Positions 33,244 through 41,755 of a stretch of 64,000 bases of DNA are shown here, one piece after another. A program made the translations under genes and the position numbers. The stretch comes from Sphingomonas naasensis (GTDB lineage Bacteria; Pseudomonadota; Alphaproteobacteria; Sphingomonadales; Sphingomonadaceae). Below the pieces are notes generated by a model. The model saw only the letters and a program-made list of their open reading frames with translations, ran no database searches and was not told where the DNA came from. The stretch is from contig NZ_SRXU01000001.1 of the NCBI RefSeq assembly GCF_004792695.1, positions 999,414 to 1,063,413 of the forward strand, read 5' to 3'. Position 1 is the stretch's first letter; each line of letters begins with the position of its first letter.

Positions 33244-35451
33244 ATGTTGAATAGAGTCGGATCGGACGCCCCCTCCCGGGTGGAATCAGTGCAGACGCTG
33301 GACGCGCCCGAGCAGACGCAGGTCATCGCGCCGCCGGTCCTCCTGCAATATTGGCAGGTCGTACTGCGGTGGAAGTGGGCGATCCTCGTGATTCTCGCCT
33401 CGGCGCTCGCGGTGGGTGTGATCGTCACCCTGCTCGCGACCCCGCAGTACACCGCGGTCACGCGCATCGAGATCAGCCGCGAGCAGCAGAACGTCACCAA
33501 GGTCGAGGGTCTCGAATCTCCCGAGGCGAGCCGCGGCGACGAATTCTATCAGACTCAGTATTCTTTGCTCTCGGCCCGCTCGCTTGCCGAGCGCGTGGCT
33601 CGCAAGCTGCACTTGGCTACCAACGACGCATTCTTCGCTGCGCACGGCGTGAGCTTCAGCAATGGCCTGCTTTCCGGTGGCAACAGCGGCACGCTCACTC
33701 CGGCGGAACGTGCTTCGCGCGAGCGGTCCGCCGTCTCGCTGCTCCTGGCGCACGTCAGGATCGTCCCGACCTTGCGCTCGAGGCTCGTGGACATTCGCTA
33801 CTCGAGCGCCTCTCCGAGCATTTCGGCCGAGGTCGCCAATACCTGGGTGCAGCAGTTCATCGAATCCAGCCTGGACCGTCGCTTCGCCTCGACGGCCGAT
33901 GCGCGCAAGTTCCTCGAGAGCCGGCTTGCCGATCTTGGCGGCAGGCTCGAATCATCGGAACGTGAGGTTGTCCGCTACGCTGCCGACAAGGGCATCGTGA
34001 CGCTCGGACGCATAACCGACCCACAAGGTAAGACCCAAGTCGACCGGACGCTGGTGTCGAGCGATCTCGAGGCGATCAACGCGGCCTTGGCGGAAGCGAC
34101 CGCAGCTCGCATCGCTGCCGAAAGCAGGCGTCGCGCCAGCGGCGCGACCGCGGCCGAGGGCACGACGAATGCGGCGCTCGCGACGTTGCGCCAGCGCCGC
34201 GCCGAAGTCGCCTCTGAATATTCCAAGATGCTCGCGCAGTTCGAGCCGGAATATCCGGCAGCCAAGGCGCTCGCCCAACAGGTCCGGGCTCTCGACGGCA
34301 GCATCGCCCGCGAAGAGTCTCGTGTCTCGGCAACCCGTTCGAGCGAATATGGCGAAGCTGTGAAGCGCGAAGCTGAACTGCGCCAGCAGGTCGAGGGGCT
34401 GAAGCAGCGCCTTGCCAAGCAGAAGATCGACGCGATCCAGTATAATATCTATCAGCGCGAAGCTGACACCAACCGCGAACTCTATGACAGCCTCTTGCAG
34501 CGCTACAAGGAGATCGGTGTCGCAGGCGTCTCAGCCAACAACATCGCGGTCGTCGACGTGGCGCAGGTGCCTGGTCAGCCATCCTCTCCCAATTTGATGA
34601 TCAATCTTGCTTTGGCCTTCGCAGGAGGCATCGGCCTTGCATTCCTTGGCGTGCTCGGGCTCGAGCAGATCGACGAAGGCCTGCGCGAGCCGGGCGCCGT
34701 GGGCCAGCAGCTTCAGCTGCCCTTGCTCGGCACCGTGCCCGAGCTCGAAAGCGAGGATCCCGCGCAGTCGTTGATCGACGCCAAATCCGAAATGTCGGAG
34801 GCCTATCTCAGTATCCAGTCCAACCTGGCCTTCTCTACCGCTCACGGCTTCCCGCGCTCGGTGATGATGACGAGTTCGCGCCCGGCAGAAGGCAAGACTA
34901 CATCCTCGCTGGCGCTCGCGGCCGTGCTCGGCCGCACTGGCAAGAAGGTGCTGCTGATCGATGCCGATATGCGCTCGCCGTCGGTCCACGGCTTCTTCGG
35001 TCATCCGAACAGCTCGGGCCTGAGCAACTATCTCACCGGCGACGACAATTGGCAGGCGATGGTCCGGCCGACCAATCTCAAAGGTCTTGAGATCATCAGT
35101 GCCGGACCGACCCCGCCGAGTGCAGCGGAATTGCTGAGCGGTGATCGACTCCTCTCGCTGATGAAGCAGCTGGAGCAGCATTACGACCATGTCGTTGTCG
35201 ATAGTCCGCCGATCCTTGGCTTGGCGGACGCGCCCCTGATCACGCGCGCGGTCGAAGGGTGCGTCTTCGTTATCGAGGCCGGTGGCGTTGCAGTCCGGGG
35301 GCTTCGTTCGGCCTTGGCACGCCTCCAGCAGGCGCATGCGCACGTCTATGGCGCCATCCTGACGAAGTTCAGCAAGCGCCAAGCCGGCTATGGCTATGGC
35401 TATGGCTATGGCTATGGCTATGGCTATGGGCAGAAAAGCGATGCGGAATAG
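33244..35451 (+). CDS. Wzc-type polysaccharide co-polymerase / tyrosine autokinase
   Basis: A 735-residue fused protein. The N-terminal Wzz domain has membrane helices near 36-56 and 450-470 flanking a long coiled-coil periplasmic part. The cytoplasmic BY-kinase has Walker A PAEGKTT (G550-K551-T552), Walker A' LLIDADMRSP near 571-580 and Walker B VVVDSPP at 650-656. The C-terminus is a (Gly-Tyr)7 tail at 715-728 followed by GQKSDAE, a Tyr cluster for autophosphorylation. It controls polymer length and export with Wza. The tail is encoded by a perfect hexamer repeat. Confidence 0.95.
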   Translation: MLNRVGSDAPSRVESVQTLDAPEQTQVIAPPVLLQYWQVVLRWKWAILVILASALAVGVIVTLLATPQYTAVTRIEISREQQNVTKVEGLESPEASRGDEFYQTQYSLLSARSLAERVARKLHLATNDAFFAAHGVSFSNGLLSGGNSGTLTPAERASRERSAVSLLLAHVRIVPTLRSRLVDIRYSSASPSISAEVANTWVQQFIESSLDRRFASTADARKFLESRLADLGGRLESSEREVVRYAADKGIVTLGRITDPQGKTQVDRTLVSSDLEAINAALAEATAARIAAESRRRASGATAAEGTTNAALATLRQRRAEVASEYSKMLAQFEPEYPAAKALAQQVRALDGSIAREESRVSATRSSEYGEAVKREAELRQQVEGLKQRLAKQKIDAIQYNIYQREADTNRELYDSLLQRYKEIGVAGVSANNIAVVDVAQVPGQPSSPNLMINLALAFAGGIGLAFLGVLGLEQIDEGLREPGAVGQQLQLPLLGTVPELESEDPAQSLIDAKSEMSEAYLSIQSNLAFSTAHGFPRSVMMTSSRPAEGKTTSSLALAAVLGRTGKKVLLIDADMRSPSVHGFFGHPNSSGLSNYLTGDDNWQAMVRPTNLKGLEIISAGPTPPSAAELLSGDRLLSLMKQLEQHYDHVVVDSPPILGLADAPLITRAVEGCVFVIEAGGVAVRGLRSALARLQQAHAHVYGAILTKFSKRQAGYGYGYGYGYGYGYGQKSDAE
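35386..35427 (+). repeat. Perfect hexanucleotide repeat (GGCTAT)7
   Basis: Seven uninterrupted copies of GGCTAT encode the Gly-Tyr tail of the Wzc-type kinase. In another frame they encode Met-Ala, giving a ladder of ATG codons six bases apart (35390 to 35426) in frame with the downstream gene. Slippage by one unit keeps both frames and changes the number of tyrosines by one. Confidence 0.97.
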
Positions 35452-36688
35452 GCGGCGGCCTGCTGTAGCTGCGCTACGGCGCCCCAAGCTTTCGCGCGGT
35501 CAGCTGGTACGGGTTCTGGGATGCGCCGCAGTCGGTCTGACACTGGCAGCTGCCAGCGGAGTCTCTGCGCTGGTTGCGGCAACGCGCTACCAAAAGCCGG
35601 AGCTAGCGCTGCGCGTGACGGGCGATCGCTGGGCGGCGCTGGCGATCGCGCAACACGATCTTCTACAGCGACCGCGCGACTCTCGGATAGTTTCGGTCGC
35701 CAGAGACGCGTTGCGCGAACAGGCTCTGGCCGCGTTGCCTCTCAGCGTCATAGCCGTGCAAAGTGCCCACGCTGGCGAAGCGGAGAAAGCCAAGGCATTC
35801 GCGTTGCTGGCCGAGCGGGTTTCGCGTCGCGACCTGATCATCCAGCTGCTACTGATCGAGCAATCAGTCGCCGCCAACGACTATGTGGGGGCACTGCGCC
35901 ATTACGATGTCGCGCTCCGCACGCATGAGATTTCCCGACCGACCTTGTTTCCGATCCTCGCTGGAGCGCTGTCGGACGATGCAATCCGCCAGGCGCTGGT
36001 GCCCTATGTCCGACCCGATGTCGCGTGGATGGACCCGTTCGTCACGCATGCCGCTCGGCAGGGTGCCGCCAAAGACATCGCCAGGCTGTTGATCGCTGCC
36101 GACAATCCGCGCGCCCGTGCGCTGATGCAGACCAATTCTGCCGCGATGTTCACCGGGCTGGCCCAGGAAGGCCATCTCGGGGAGGCGCGCGAGCTCCTTC
36201 GGCGTCTCCCCGGCGCCAATCTCGCGGCACTCGCTTCCGCCGGCTTCAACGCCACGACGGTGGACCAGCAATTCGGCGCCTTGGCCTGGGCCCCGGTCGT
36301 CAGCGATGCCTCCAGCGTATCGTTCGAAAATGCGACGAATTCGGTGCAACGGGAGGCTCGCGTAATTGCGAGTTTCGGTGAGCGCGGCGTAGCCCTTCGC
36401 CGCGTCCTGCAATTGGCACCAGGCCCCTATCGGTTCAGCGAAACCCGCGATCCCGTGGTGAACGACGGCAACTCCCGCGCGTGGTGGGATCTGAAATGCA
36501 TGCGCGGCACGGAAACCGAGACGATCTGGCGTAGCGCCGACGCCCCCATCGCTCAAAAGGGCACGGTTGCAGTCGGACCGATGGTTCCGCAGAGCTGCGC
36601 CGCCCAAGTTCTCGAGCTGAATTACATCGCGGGCGAGAACAGCCAAGGATTGGAGTTCGTCGTCAGGACGCTCGATTTCACACGCTGA
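35441..36688 (+). CDS. Membrane-anchored protein of unknown function in EPS locus
   Basis: Start at ATG 35441 gives 415 residues and overlaps the kinase stop by 11 bases; ATGs at 35426 and inside the hexamer repeat are in-frame alternatives adding an artificial-looking Met-Ala run. A basic N-terminus is followed by one helix (about 22-47), so the rest is probably periplasmic: a helical, TPR-like region to about 290, then a beta-rich C-terminal 120 residues with Cys pairs (LKCMRG, QSCAAQ). Position after wza-wzc suggests a role in export or assembly. Family not recognised. Confidence 0.82.
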   Translation: MRNRRRPAVAALRRPKLSRGQLVRVLGCAAVGLTLAAASGVSALVAATRYQKPELALRVTGDRWAALAIAQHDLLQRPRDSRIVSVARDALREQALAALPLSVIAVQSAHAGEAEKAKAFALLAERVSRRDLIIQLLLIEQSVAANDYVGALRHYDVALRTHEISRPTLFPILAGALSDDAIRQALVPYVRPDVAWMDPFVTHAARQGAAKDIARLLIAADNPRARALMQTNSAAMFTGLAQEGHLGEARELLRRLPGANLAALASAGFNATTVDQQFGALAWAPVVSDASSVSFENATNSVQREARVIASFGERGVALRRVLQLAPGPYRFSETRDPVVNDGNSRAWWDLKCMRGTETETIWRSADAPIAQKGTVAVGPMVPQSCAAQVLELNYIAGENSQGLEFVVRTLDFTR

Positions 36689-36703
36689 TTCGCTCACGGC
36701 CTC

Positions 36704-37225
36704 TCACGCGGGTTGAGGCTCCAGGTCCTCGCGCGCGAGTGATACTCGCGTCTCCCGACCCAAGAGATCGAGCAACACCCAGATGCGCTTTTCCGACGGC
36801 ATGCTCTCCACGGATGCGACATATTCGGAGAAGGGCCCCGCAACGATTTTCACCGCGTCGCCAACCTTTAGCGGCAGAGGTTGGACGGTGTCGCCGGCGT
36901 CGCAGCGCCGTTTGAGCAGTTCAATAAGCTCGTTCGACACGCGCGAGGGGCCGTCGCTTCCGAACGCCACCAACCTTTGAACGCCCAAGGTGCTGTCGAT
37001 CGCACGCCACCTCGCACTCGCCCCCGCGCTGACAAAAAGATAGCCGGGGAAGAGTTCGCGGAATCCCTCTTCATACCCTCCCCGTGCGCGCCGCTTCGCC
37101 GCGATCCTGGGCGCAAAAACGCCAAATCCTTGTCGTCTCAGGTTGCGTTCGGCAAGGAGGCCCCGGCTCGGCTTGGTCTGGACCAGATACCAGACAGGGT
37201 TCGGAACTTGGGGCCACTTGTTCAT
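36704..37225 (-). CDS. NusG/RfaH-like transcription antitermination protein
   Basis: A 173-residue NusG paralogue. The NGN domain starts WYLVQTKPSRGLLAERNLRRQGFGVFAPRI and contains FPGYLFVS, the usual polymerase-contact region; the C-terminal KOW domain begins KVGDAVKIVAGPFSEYVASVE. As with RfaH, LoaP and UpxY, a specialised paralogue sits inside the polysaccharide locus it probably controls. It is the only minus-strand gene for over 20 kb of the locus, divergent from the MarR-type regulator. No Shine-Dalgarno sequence is seen before ATG 37225. Target operon is inferred. Confidence 0.9.
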   Translation of the reverse strand: MNKWPQVPNPVWYLVQTKPSRGLLAERNLRRQGFGVFAPRIAAKRRARGGYEEGFRELFPGYLFVSAGASARWRAIDSTLGVQRLVAFGSDGPSRVSNELIELLKRRCDAGDTVQPLPLKVGDAVKIVAGPFSEYVASVESMPSEKRIWVLLDLLGRETRVSLAREDLEPQPA

Positions 37226-37228
37226 CTA

Positions 37229-37238
37229 TGAACGCATA
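37229..37238 (-). promoter_or_regulatory. 10-bp motif TATGCGTTCA, copy 1
   Basis: The minus strand reads TATGCGTTCA four bases before the antiterminator start codon, inside the small palindrome CTATG-AACG-CATAG (37226-37239). The same ten bases occur on the plus strand at 37339-37348, upstream of the divergent regulator. Candidate shared regulator site. Confidence 0.35.
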
Positions 37239-37338
37239 GACCCGACCTTCGCGGAGTCAATCCGCCGCCGCTTTGGCGGCCCCCCGCCGGCTGCCGTGTT
37301 TGTAGCACGAAACGATTTGCAATCAGCCGATATTAGCG

Positions 37339-37359
37339 TATGCGTTCACGCACGAACGC
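37339..37359 (+). promoter_or_regulatory. Candidate operator: TATGCGTTCA copy 2 with inverted repeat
   Basis: TATGCGTTCA (37339-37348) merges into an inverted repeat GCGTTC-ACGCAC-GAACGC at 37342-37359, about 70 bp before the MarR-type gene. The symmetry and size suit a winged-helix dimer, so autoregulation is plausible. Confidence 0.4.
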
Positions 37360-37396
37360 TGCCTCTCGTTTCGCGGTTAGTCCACCGGGCTAGCCG

Positions 37397-37407
37397 TGCG
37401 GTAGCTT
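37397..37407 (+). promoter_or_regulatory. ops-like element TGCGGTAGCTT
   Basis: The enterobacterial ops element that recruits RfaH is GGCGGTAGCNT. This site matches at all defined positions but the first. It lies 21-31 bases before the start of the first plus-strand gene after the junction, in its probable leader, opposite the NusG/RfaH-like gene. A stem GCCGCC/GGCGGC (37264-37280) lies upstream. Similar 8-mers occur by chance elsewhere (30908), so location is the main argument. Confidence 0.4.
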
Positions 37408-37427
37408 TACCCTCCCCCGCCATTGAT

Positions 37428-37796
37428 ATGACAGAACGCCGCGACATTTTTCGGGAAGATGTGCGCTTCAAAGTGCTCCGGATGCTCGAGCAGAACCCGG
37501 ACTATAGTCAGCGCGACATCGCCGACGCCCTCGACATCAGCTTGGGTGGCGTGAACTATTGCCTGAAGGCGTTGATCGAAAAGGGACACGTGAAAGTCTC
37601 CAACTTTCGGCAGTCCGACAACAAGCTGCGTTATGCCTACGCGCTGACACCGAGCGGGATCGCCGAAAGGGCAATGCTGACCACGAGGTTCCTGCATCGC
37701 AAGATGAAGGAGTACGAAGCGATCAAGGCCGAAATCGACGCCTTGCTCGAGGAGGGCGAACAGCCGCTCATCCATTCGCCGGAAACGGGCGAGTGA
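37428..37796 (+). CDS. MarR family EPS-associated transcriptional regulator
   Basis: A 122-residue winged-helix protein. The helix-turn-helix is [32 protein letters not shown] (about 24-55), followed by the wing [24 protein letters not shown], and ends in a helical tail. This pattern is that of the EPS-associated MarR-like family found in exopolysaccharide loci. Start ATG 37428 lacks a clear ribosome site. It likely regulates the locus together with the divergent NusG-like protein. Confidence 0.88.
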   Translation: MTERRDIFREDVRFKVLRMLEQNPDYSQRDIADALDISLGGVNYCLKALIEKGHVKVSNFRQSDNKLRYAYALTPSGIAERAMLTTRFLHRKMKEYEAIKAEIDALLEEGEQPLIHSPETGE

Positions 37797-37875
37797 ACGC
37801 AAACGCCGCGCTGCATCTGCGCGCCCCGGTGCGCAATGCCTCCGCGGGACACCCGAAATCGGAGTTAATGCCCTA

Positions 37876-39153
37876 ATGCGATCGGTAGACGAAGCTCGGT
37901 TGGCAGTTATCGGCCTGGGATATGTTGGCCTGCCGCTGGCCGCAGAATTCGGCAAGCGGCTTTCGGTGGTCGGCTTTGACATCAATGCCGCGCGGGTGGC
38001 CGAATTGCGCGCCGGCTATGACCGTACCCTCGAGATGGAGCGCGAGGAGCTTTCGGCCGCCGAGCGCCTGACCTTCTCGACCGCTCTGGCCGACATCGTG
38101 GACTGCAACGTCTTCATCGTCACGGTCCCGACACCGATCGACGAGCACAAGCGGCCTGACCTCACGCCGCTAATCCGCGCCTCCGAGGCCGTGGGCAAGG
38201 TACTCAAGCACGGCGATATCGTAATCTACGAGTCGACGGTTTATCCCGGCGCCACCGAGGAAGAATGCGTGCCCGTGCTCGAGCGTGTCTCCGGCCTGGT
38301 CTTCAACCGCGACTTCTTCGCCGGCTACAGTCCGGAACGGATCAACCCCGGCGACAAACAGCACCGTCTGCCGACGATCCGCAAGGTCACATCCGGCTCA
38401 ACGCCCGAAATCGCCGAGTTCGTCGACCAATTGTATGCCAGCATCGTCACGGCGGGCACCTACAAGGCGGGCTCGATCCGTGTGGCGGAAGCGGCCAAGG
38501 TCATCGAGAACACTCAACGCGATCTCAACATTGCCCTGATCAACGAACTGGCGATCATCTTCAATCGGCTGGGCATCGACACCGAACAGGTGCTGCTCGC
38601 TGCCGGCACGAAATGGAATTTCCTTCCCTTCCGCCCGGGGCTGGTAGGTGGGCACTGCATCGGCATCGACCCCTATTATCTGACGCACAAGGCGCAGGCG
38701 ATCGGCTACCATCCTGAGATCATCCTCGCCGGGCGCCGCCTCAACGACGGCATGGGCCCCTATGTAGCCGGGCAACTCATCAAGGCGATGCTGAAACAGC
38801 AGATCCAGGTGAACGGCGCCCGGGTCTTGCTGTTAGGCCTCACCTTCAAAGAAAACTGCCCCGACGTCCGCAACACGCGCGTGATCGACGTGGTCCGCGA
38901 ACTGGAAGCGTTTGGCGTGACCGTCGACGTCCATGATCCATGGGTCAATTCCGAAGAGGTCGAAGCGGAATATGGCGTCACGCCGATCGACAACCCGGCC
39001 CTTGGCACCTACGACGGCATCGTCCTCGCAGTCGCGCACGAGGAATTCGTAGCGATGGGAGAGACCGCGATCCGGGCCTTCGCGAGGGAAAATCACGTGC
39101 TGTACGACCTGAAATTCGCGCTGCCGCAAGGCGCCGCGGATCTGCGGCTCTAA
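37876..39153 (+). CDS. UDP-N-acetyl-hexosamine 6-dehydrogenase (WbpA/WbpO/TviB type)
   Basis: A 425-residue nucleotide-sugar dehydrogenase with N-terminal NAD loop [39 protein letters not shown], the catalytic Cys261 in [12 protein letters not shown], and the C-terminal UDP-binding domain ([16 protein letters not shown]). The SPERINPG and [10 protein letters not shown] forms are typical of enzymes oxidising UDP-GlcNAc or UDP-GalNAc at C6 rather than UDP-glucose. With the next three genes it fits the first step to UDP-GlcNAc(3NAc)A. Confidence 0.9.
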   Translation: MRSVDEARLAVIGLGYVGLPLAAEFGKRLSVVGFDINAARVAELRAGYDRTLEMEREELSAAERLTFSTALADIVDCNVFIVTVPTPIDEHKRPDLTPLIRASEAVGKVLKHGDIVIYESTVYPGATEEECVPVLERVSGLVFNRDFFAGYSPERINPGDKQHRLPTIRKVTSGSTPEIAEFVDQLYASIVTAGTYKAGSIRVAEAAKVIENTQRDLNIALINELAIIFNRLGIDTEQVLLAAGTKWNFLPFRPGLVGGHCIGIDPYYLTHKAQAIGYHPEIILAGRRLNDGMGPYVAGQLIKAMLKQQIQVNGARVLLLGLTFKENCPDVRNTRVIDVVRELEAFGVTVDVHDPWVNSEEVEAEYGVTPIDNPALGTYDGIVLAVAHEEFVAMGETAIRAFARENHVLYDLKFALPQGAADLRL

Positions 39154-39191
39154 CCCGGCTCCGGCATCCTTCAAAAGGCATCGCAAACTCC

Positions 39192-40304
39192 ATGAAAGTT
39201 CCTTTCATCGACATTTCGCGCTGGGAGCCGGGCTTCCAGCAACGTTGGACCGAGAAGGTCGGCGCCATGAGCGGAGCGGCGCAATTCATCGGCGGACCTG
39301 AGGTCGCAGCTCTCGAAGCGCGCCTATGCGAGACCCTCGGTGTCGGATACGCGATCGGCTGCGCCAACGGCACCGACGCAATCCAGCTCGGCCTGCGGGC
39401 ACTCGATGTCGGCGCCGGTGATGTTGTTCTCGTGCCAAATGCGACTTTCTGGGCAACCTTCGAGGCAGTGGTGAACGTCGGCGCCACCCCGGTCACGGTG
39501 GACATTTCGCTGGCCGACGGCGGTCTCGACCTGAGTGCGCTCGAGCAGGCAATCGCTCGTGAGCGCCCGAAGGCGGCGATTGCCGTGCATCTCTATGGTT
39601 GGGCATCCCGCGATCTCAAGGCGATCCGCCAGCTCTGCGCCCGCGAAGGCGTGGCGTTGCTTGAGGATGGCGCCCAATGTTTCGGAGCAAGCCTCGACGG
39701 CGAACCCGTGCTCAAGGGAGCGCTGATCTCCACGACCTCCTTCTACCCTGCAAAGGTGCTGGGCGCGGCGGGCGACGCAGGTGCGGTGTTCACTGACGAC
39801 GCGGCGCTGGCGGACAAGGTGCGGCGATTGGGCAACCATGGCCGCACCGCGCATTACGGCTATGGCGATGTCGGCTGGAACTCGCGGCTCGACGCGCTCC
39901 AGGCCGCGTTCCTCAATATTTCCTTCGATTTCCTTGACGCGCGCCTGGCCTCGCGTCGGGCCGTTGCGGAGACCTATCGCTGCGCGCTGCCGACAAGCGT
40001 CTCGCCAATGCCGGTCCCGGCCGGATATGTAGAGAATGGCTATTGTAATGTTTGCCTCATCGAGGACGCGGCACAAAAGGCGCGACTGGAAGCGACGCTG
40101 CGGGAGAACGGCATCGGGTTCGGCAATATCTATCCCGGCTCGATGGCCTCGCAACCAGGTGCCAAGCCCTATCTGAAGGCTCATTATGGCGGTGACCGGG
40201 CCGAGCTGCTATCGCGCCAGGTCATCAATCTCCCGCTTTTTGCGTACATGACCTCGTTCGAGGTCGACCATGTCGTCGCGACTGTGCGCACGCTGGAGGA
40301 CTAA
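39192..40304 (+). CDS. DegT/DnrJ/EryC1/StrS-family sugar aminotransferase (WbpE-like)
   Basis: A 370-residue PLP enzyme; Lys188 in TSFYPAKVLGAAGDAGA is the PLP lysine, with GCANGTDAIQLGLRAL and LLEDGAQCFGA as the cofactor-binding motifs. It is 38 bp after the dehydrogenase and just before the acetyltransferase and oxidoreductase. By analogy with WbpE it would aminate C3 of the 3-keto-GlcNAcA nucleotide. Start ATG 39192 begins the fold; no strong Shine-Dalgarno. Confidence 0.9.
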   Translation: MKVPFIDISRWEPGFQQRWTEKVGAMSGAAQFIGGPEVAALEARLCETLGVGYAIGCANGTDAIQLGLRALDVGAGDVVLVPNATFWATFEAVVNVGATPVTVDISLADGGLDLSALEQAIARERPKAAIAVHLYGWASRDLKAIRQLCAREGVALLEDGAQCFGASLDGEPVLKGALISTTSFYPAKVLGAAGDAGAVFTDDAALADKVRRLGNHGRTAHYGYGDVGWNSRLDALQAAFLNISFDFLDARLASRRAVAETYRCALPTSVSPMPVPAGYVENGYCNVCLIEDAAQKARLEATLRENGIGFGNIYPGSMASQPGAKPYLKAHYGGDRAELLSRQVINLPLFAYMTSFEVDHVVATVRTLED

Positions 40305-40802
40305 GTGACCGACACCTACATTCACCCGACGGCGACGGTATCGCCGGCCGCCTCGATCGGCGCGGGCACCAAGGTCTGGATCAACGTCCAGGTCCGCGAG
40401 GAAGCGTCGATCGGAGAGGGCTGCATCCTTTCCAAGGACGTCTATATCGATCATGCTGTCGCGATCGGCGCCCGCTGCAAGATCCAGAACGGGGTGTCGG
40501 TCTACAACGGCGTCACGATCGGCGACGACGTGTTCGTCGGACCGAATGCGGCCTTCACCAACGACAAGGTCCCACGCGCCTTCAACGCCGACTGGACGAT
40601 CACGTCCACCCGGCTGGAGAATGGCTGCAGCATAGGCGCGAACAGCACGATCGTTTGCGGCATCACCATCGGTGAATTCGCGATGGTTGCGGCCGGTAGC
40701 GTCGTTACGCGGGATGTCCCGCCTTATACCTTGGTCGTTGGCAATCCAGCCCGTCCGGTCGCGAAGATCGACGAGGCCGGCAATCGTGTGGGTCCCGTAT
40801 GA
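40305..40802 (+). CDS. Left-handed beta-helix N-acetyltransferase (WbpD-like)
   Basis: A 165-residue hexapeptide-repeat acyltransferase starting at GTG 40305, directly after the previous stop. Repeats such as [28 protein letters not shown] and the GNPARPV end mark the family. WbpD acetylates the 3-amino group of UDP-GlcNAc(3NH2)A, which suits its place in this module. The end overlaps the next gene (ATGA). Confidence 0.9.
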   Translation: MTDTYIHPTATVSPAASIGAGTKVWINVQVREEASIGEGCILSKDVYIDHAVAIGARCKIQNGVSVYNGVTIGDDVFVGPNAAFTNDKVPRAFNADWTITSTRLENGCSIGANSTIVCGITIGEFAMVAAGSVVTRDVPPYTLVVGNPARPVAKIDEAGNRVGPV

Positions 40803-41755
40803 AAGACACCAAATCCGTTCGCGTGGGCCTGATCGGCCTCGGCTCGATGGGGCGTAACCATTTGCGCGTCCTTTCGATGCTGAAGGGCGTCGATCTCGCC
40901 TTTATTTATGATCTCGACGCCGCGCTGGCCGCACGCCTTGCCGAAGAAAATGGTACGGTAACGGGTTCAGACCTCGAGCTGCTTCTCGAGGGCGTCGACG
41001 CCGTGGTGATCTGCACGCCGACGGTGACGCACAGCGAATATCTTCGCCGCGCCGCCGAGAAGGTCTCGAATATCTTCGTCGAAAAGCCGCTGGCGCATGA
41101 TTTGAACGAGACGCGGACGCTGCTCGATTTCATCGCAGCCCGCGGGCTGAACGTGCAAGTCGGCTTCATCGAACGCTTCAACCCGGCCGTCCAACAGCTC
41201 AAGAGCGTCGTCGATGGCTCGCGCCAGGTTATCAGCATGGATTTCACGCGAACCAACAAGCTGAGTTCGCGCATCACTGACGTGGACGTCGTTACCGATC
41301 TGATGATCCACGACATCGACCTCGCGATTTACCTCAACGGCCCGGTCAGCAACATCGCGGCGCAGGGCTGGGCGACAGATGGGATGATCAACTTCGCCTC
41401 GGCTTCTCTGACGCATGCCAATGGCCGCTTCTCCCGCATTCAGGCCAGCCGGATCACCGAAAAGAAGATGCGCTCAATTCAGGCCACGTGCATCGACATG
41501 TTCGTCGATTGCGAACTGATGCGCAAGGAGCTCCTCGTGAACCGTCAATCCGAGATCCAGCATCGGGATGGGGGGCCCTACCGGATCAGCGCGATCGAGG
41601 AAACGATCGAGGTGCGCCCCCAGGAGGCATTGTTGAGCGAATTGCAGGCATTTGCCGCGATGTGCCAGACGGGCAACCTGCAAGGTCCTTCTGCGGCCGA
41701 AGCATTGGCCGCCGCGGACATCTGTGAGACCATTCAGCAGCTGGTGCTGGCATGA
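40799..41755 (+). CDS. Gfo/Idh/MocA-type sugar oxidoreductase (WbpB-like)
   Basis: A 318-residue NAD-dependent oxidoreductase. It has the Rossmann motif [14 protein letters not shown] at 10-23 and the catalytic EKP at 95-97. In the WbpA-B-E-D route this enzyme oxidises C3 of UDP-GlcNAcA to the 3-keto sugar, recycling NAD with 2-oxoglutarate. Overlaps both neighbours by ATGA junctions, so the four genes are translationally chained. Confidence 0.88.
   Translation: MKDTKSVRVGLIGLGSMGRNHLRVLSMLKGVDLAFIYDLDAALAARLAEENGTVTGSDLELLLEGVDAVVICTPTVTHSEYLRRAAEKVSNIFVEKPLAHDLNETRTLLDFIAARGLNVQVGFIERFNPAVQQLKSVVDGSRQVISMDFTRTNKLSSRITDVDVVTDLMIHDIDLAIYLNGPVSNIAAQGWATDGMINFASASLTHANGRFSRIQASRITEKKMRSIQATCIDMFVDCELMRKELLVNRQSEIQHRDGGPYRISAIEETIEVRPQEALLSELQAFAAMCQTGNLQGPSAAEALAAADICETIQQLVLA

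Noticed and set aside
35390..35440. Met-Ala repeat as true N-terminus of the gene at 35441
   Set aside because: It only reflects the hexamer repeat of the kinase tail in another frame; a start at 35441 or 35426 gives a normal basic-then-hydrophobic N-terminus.
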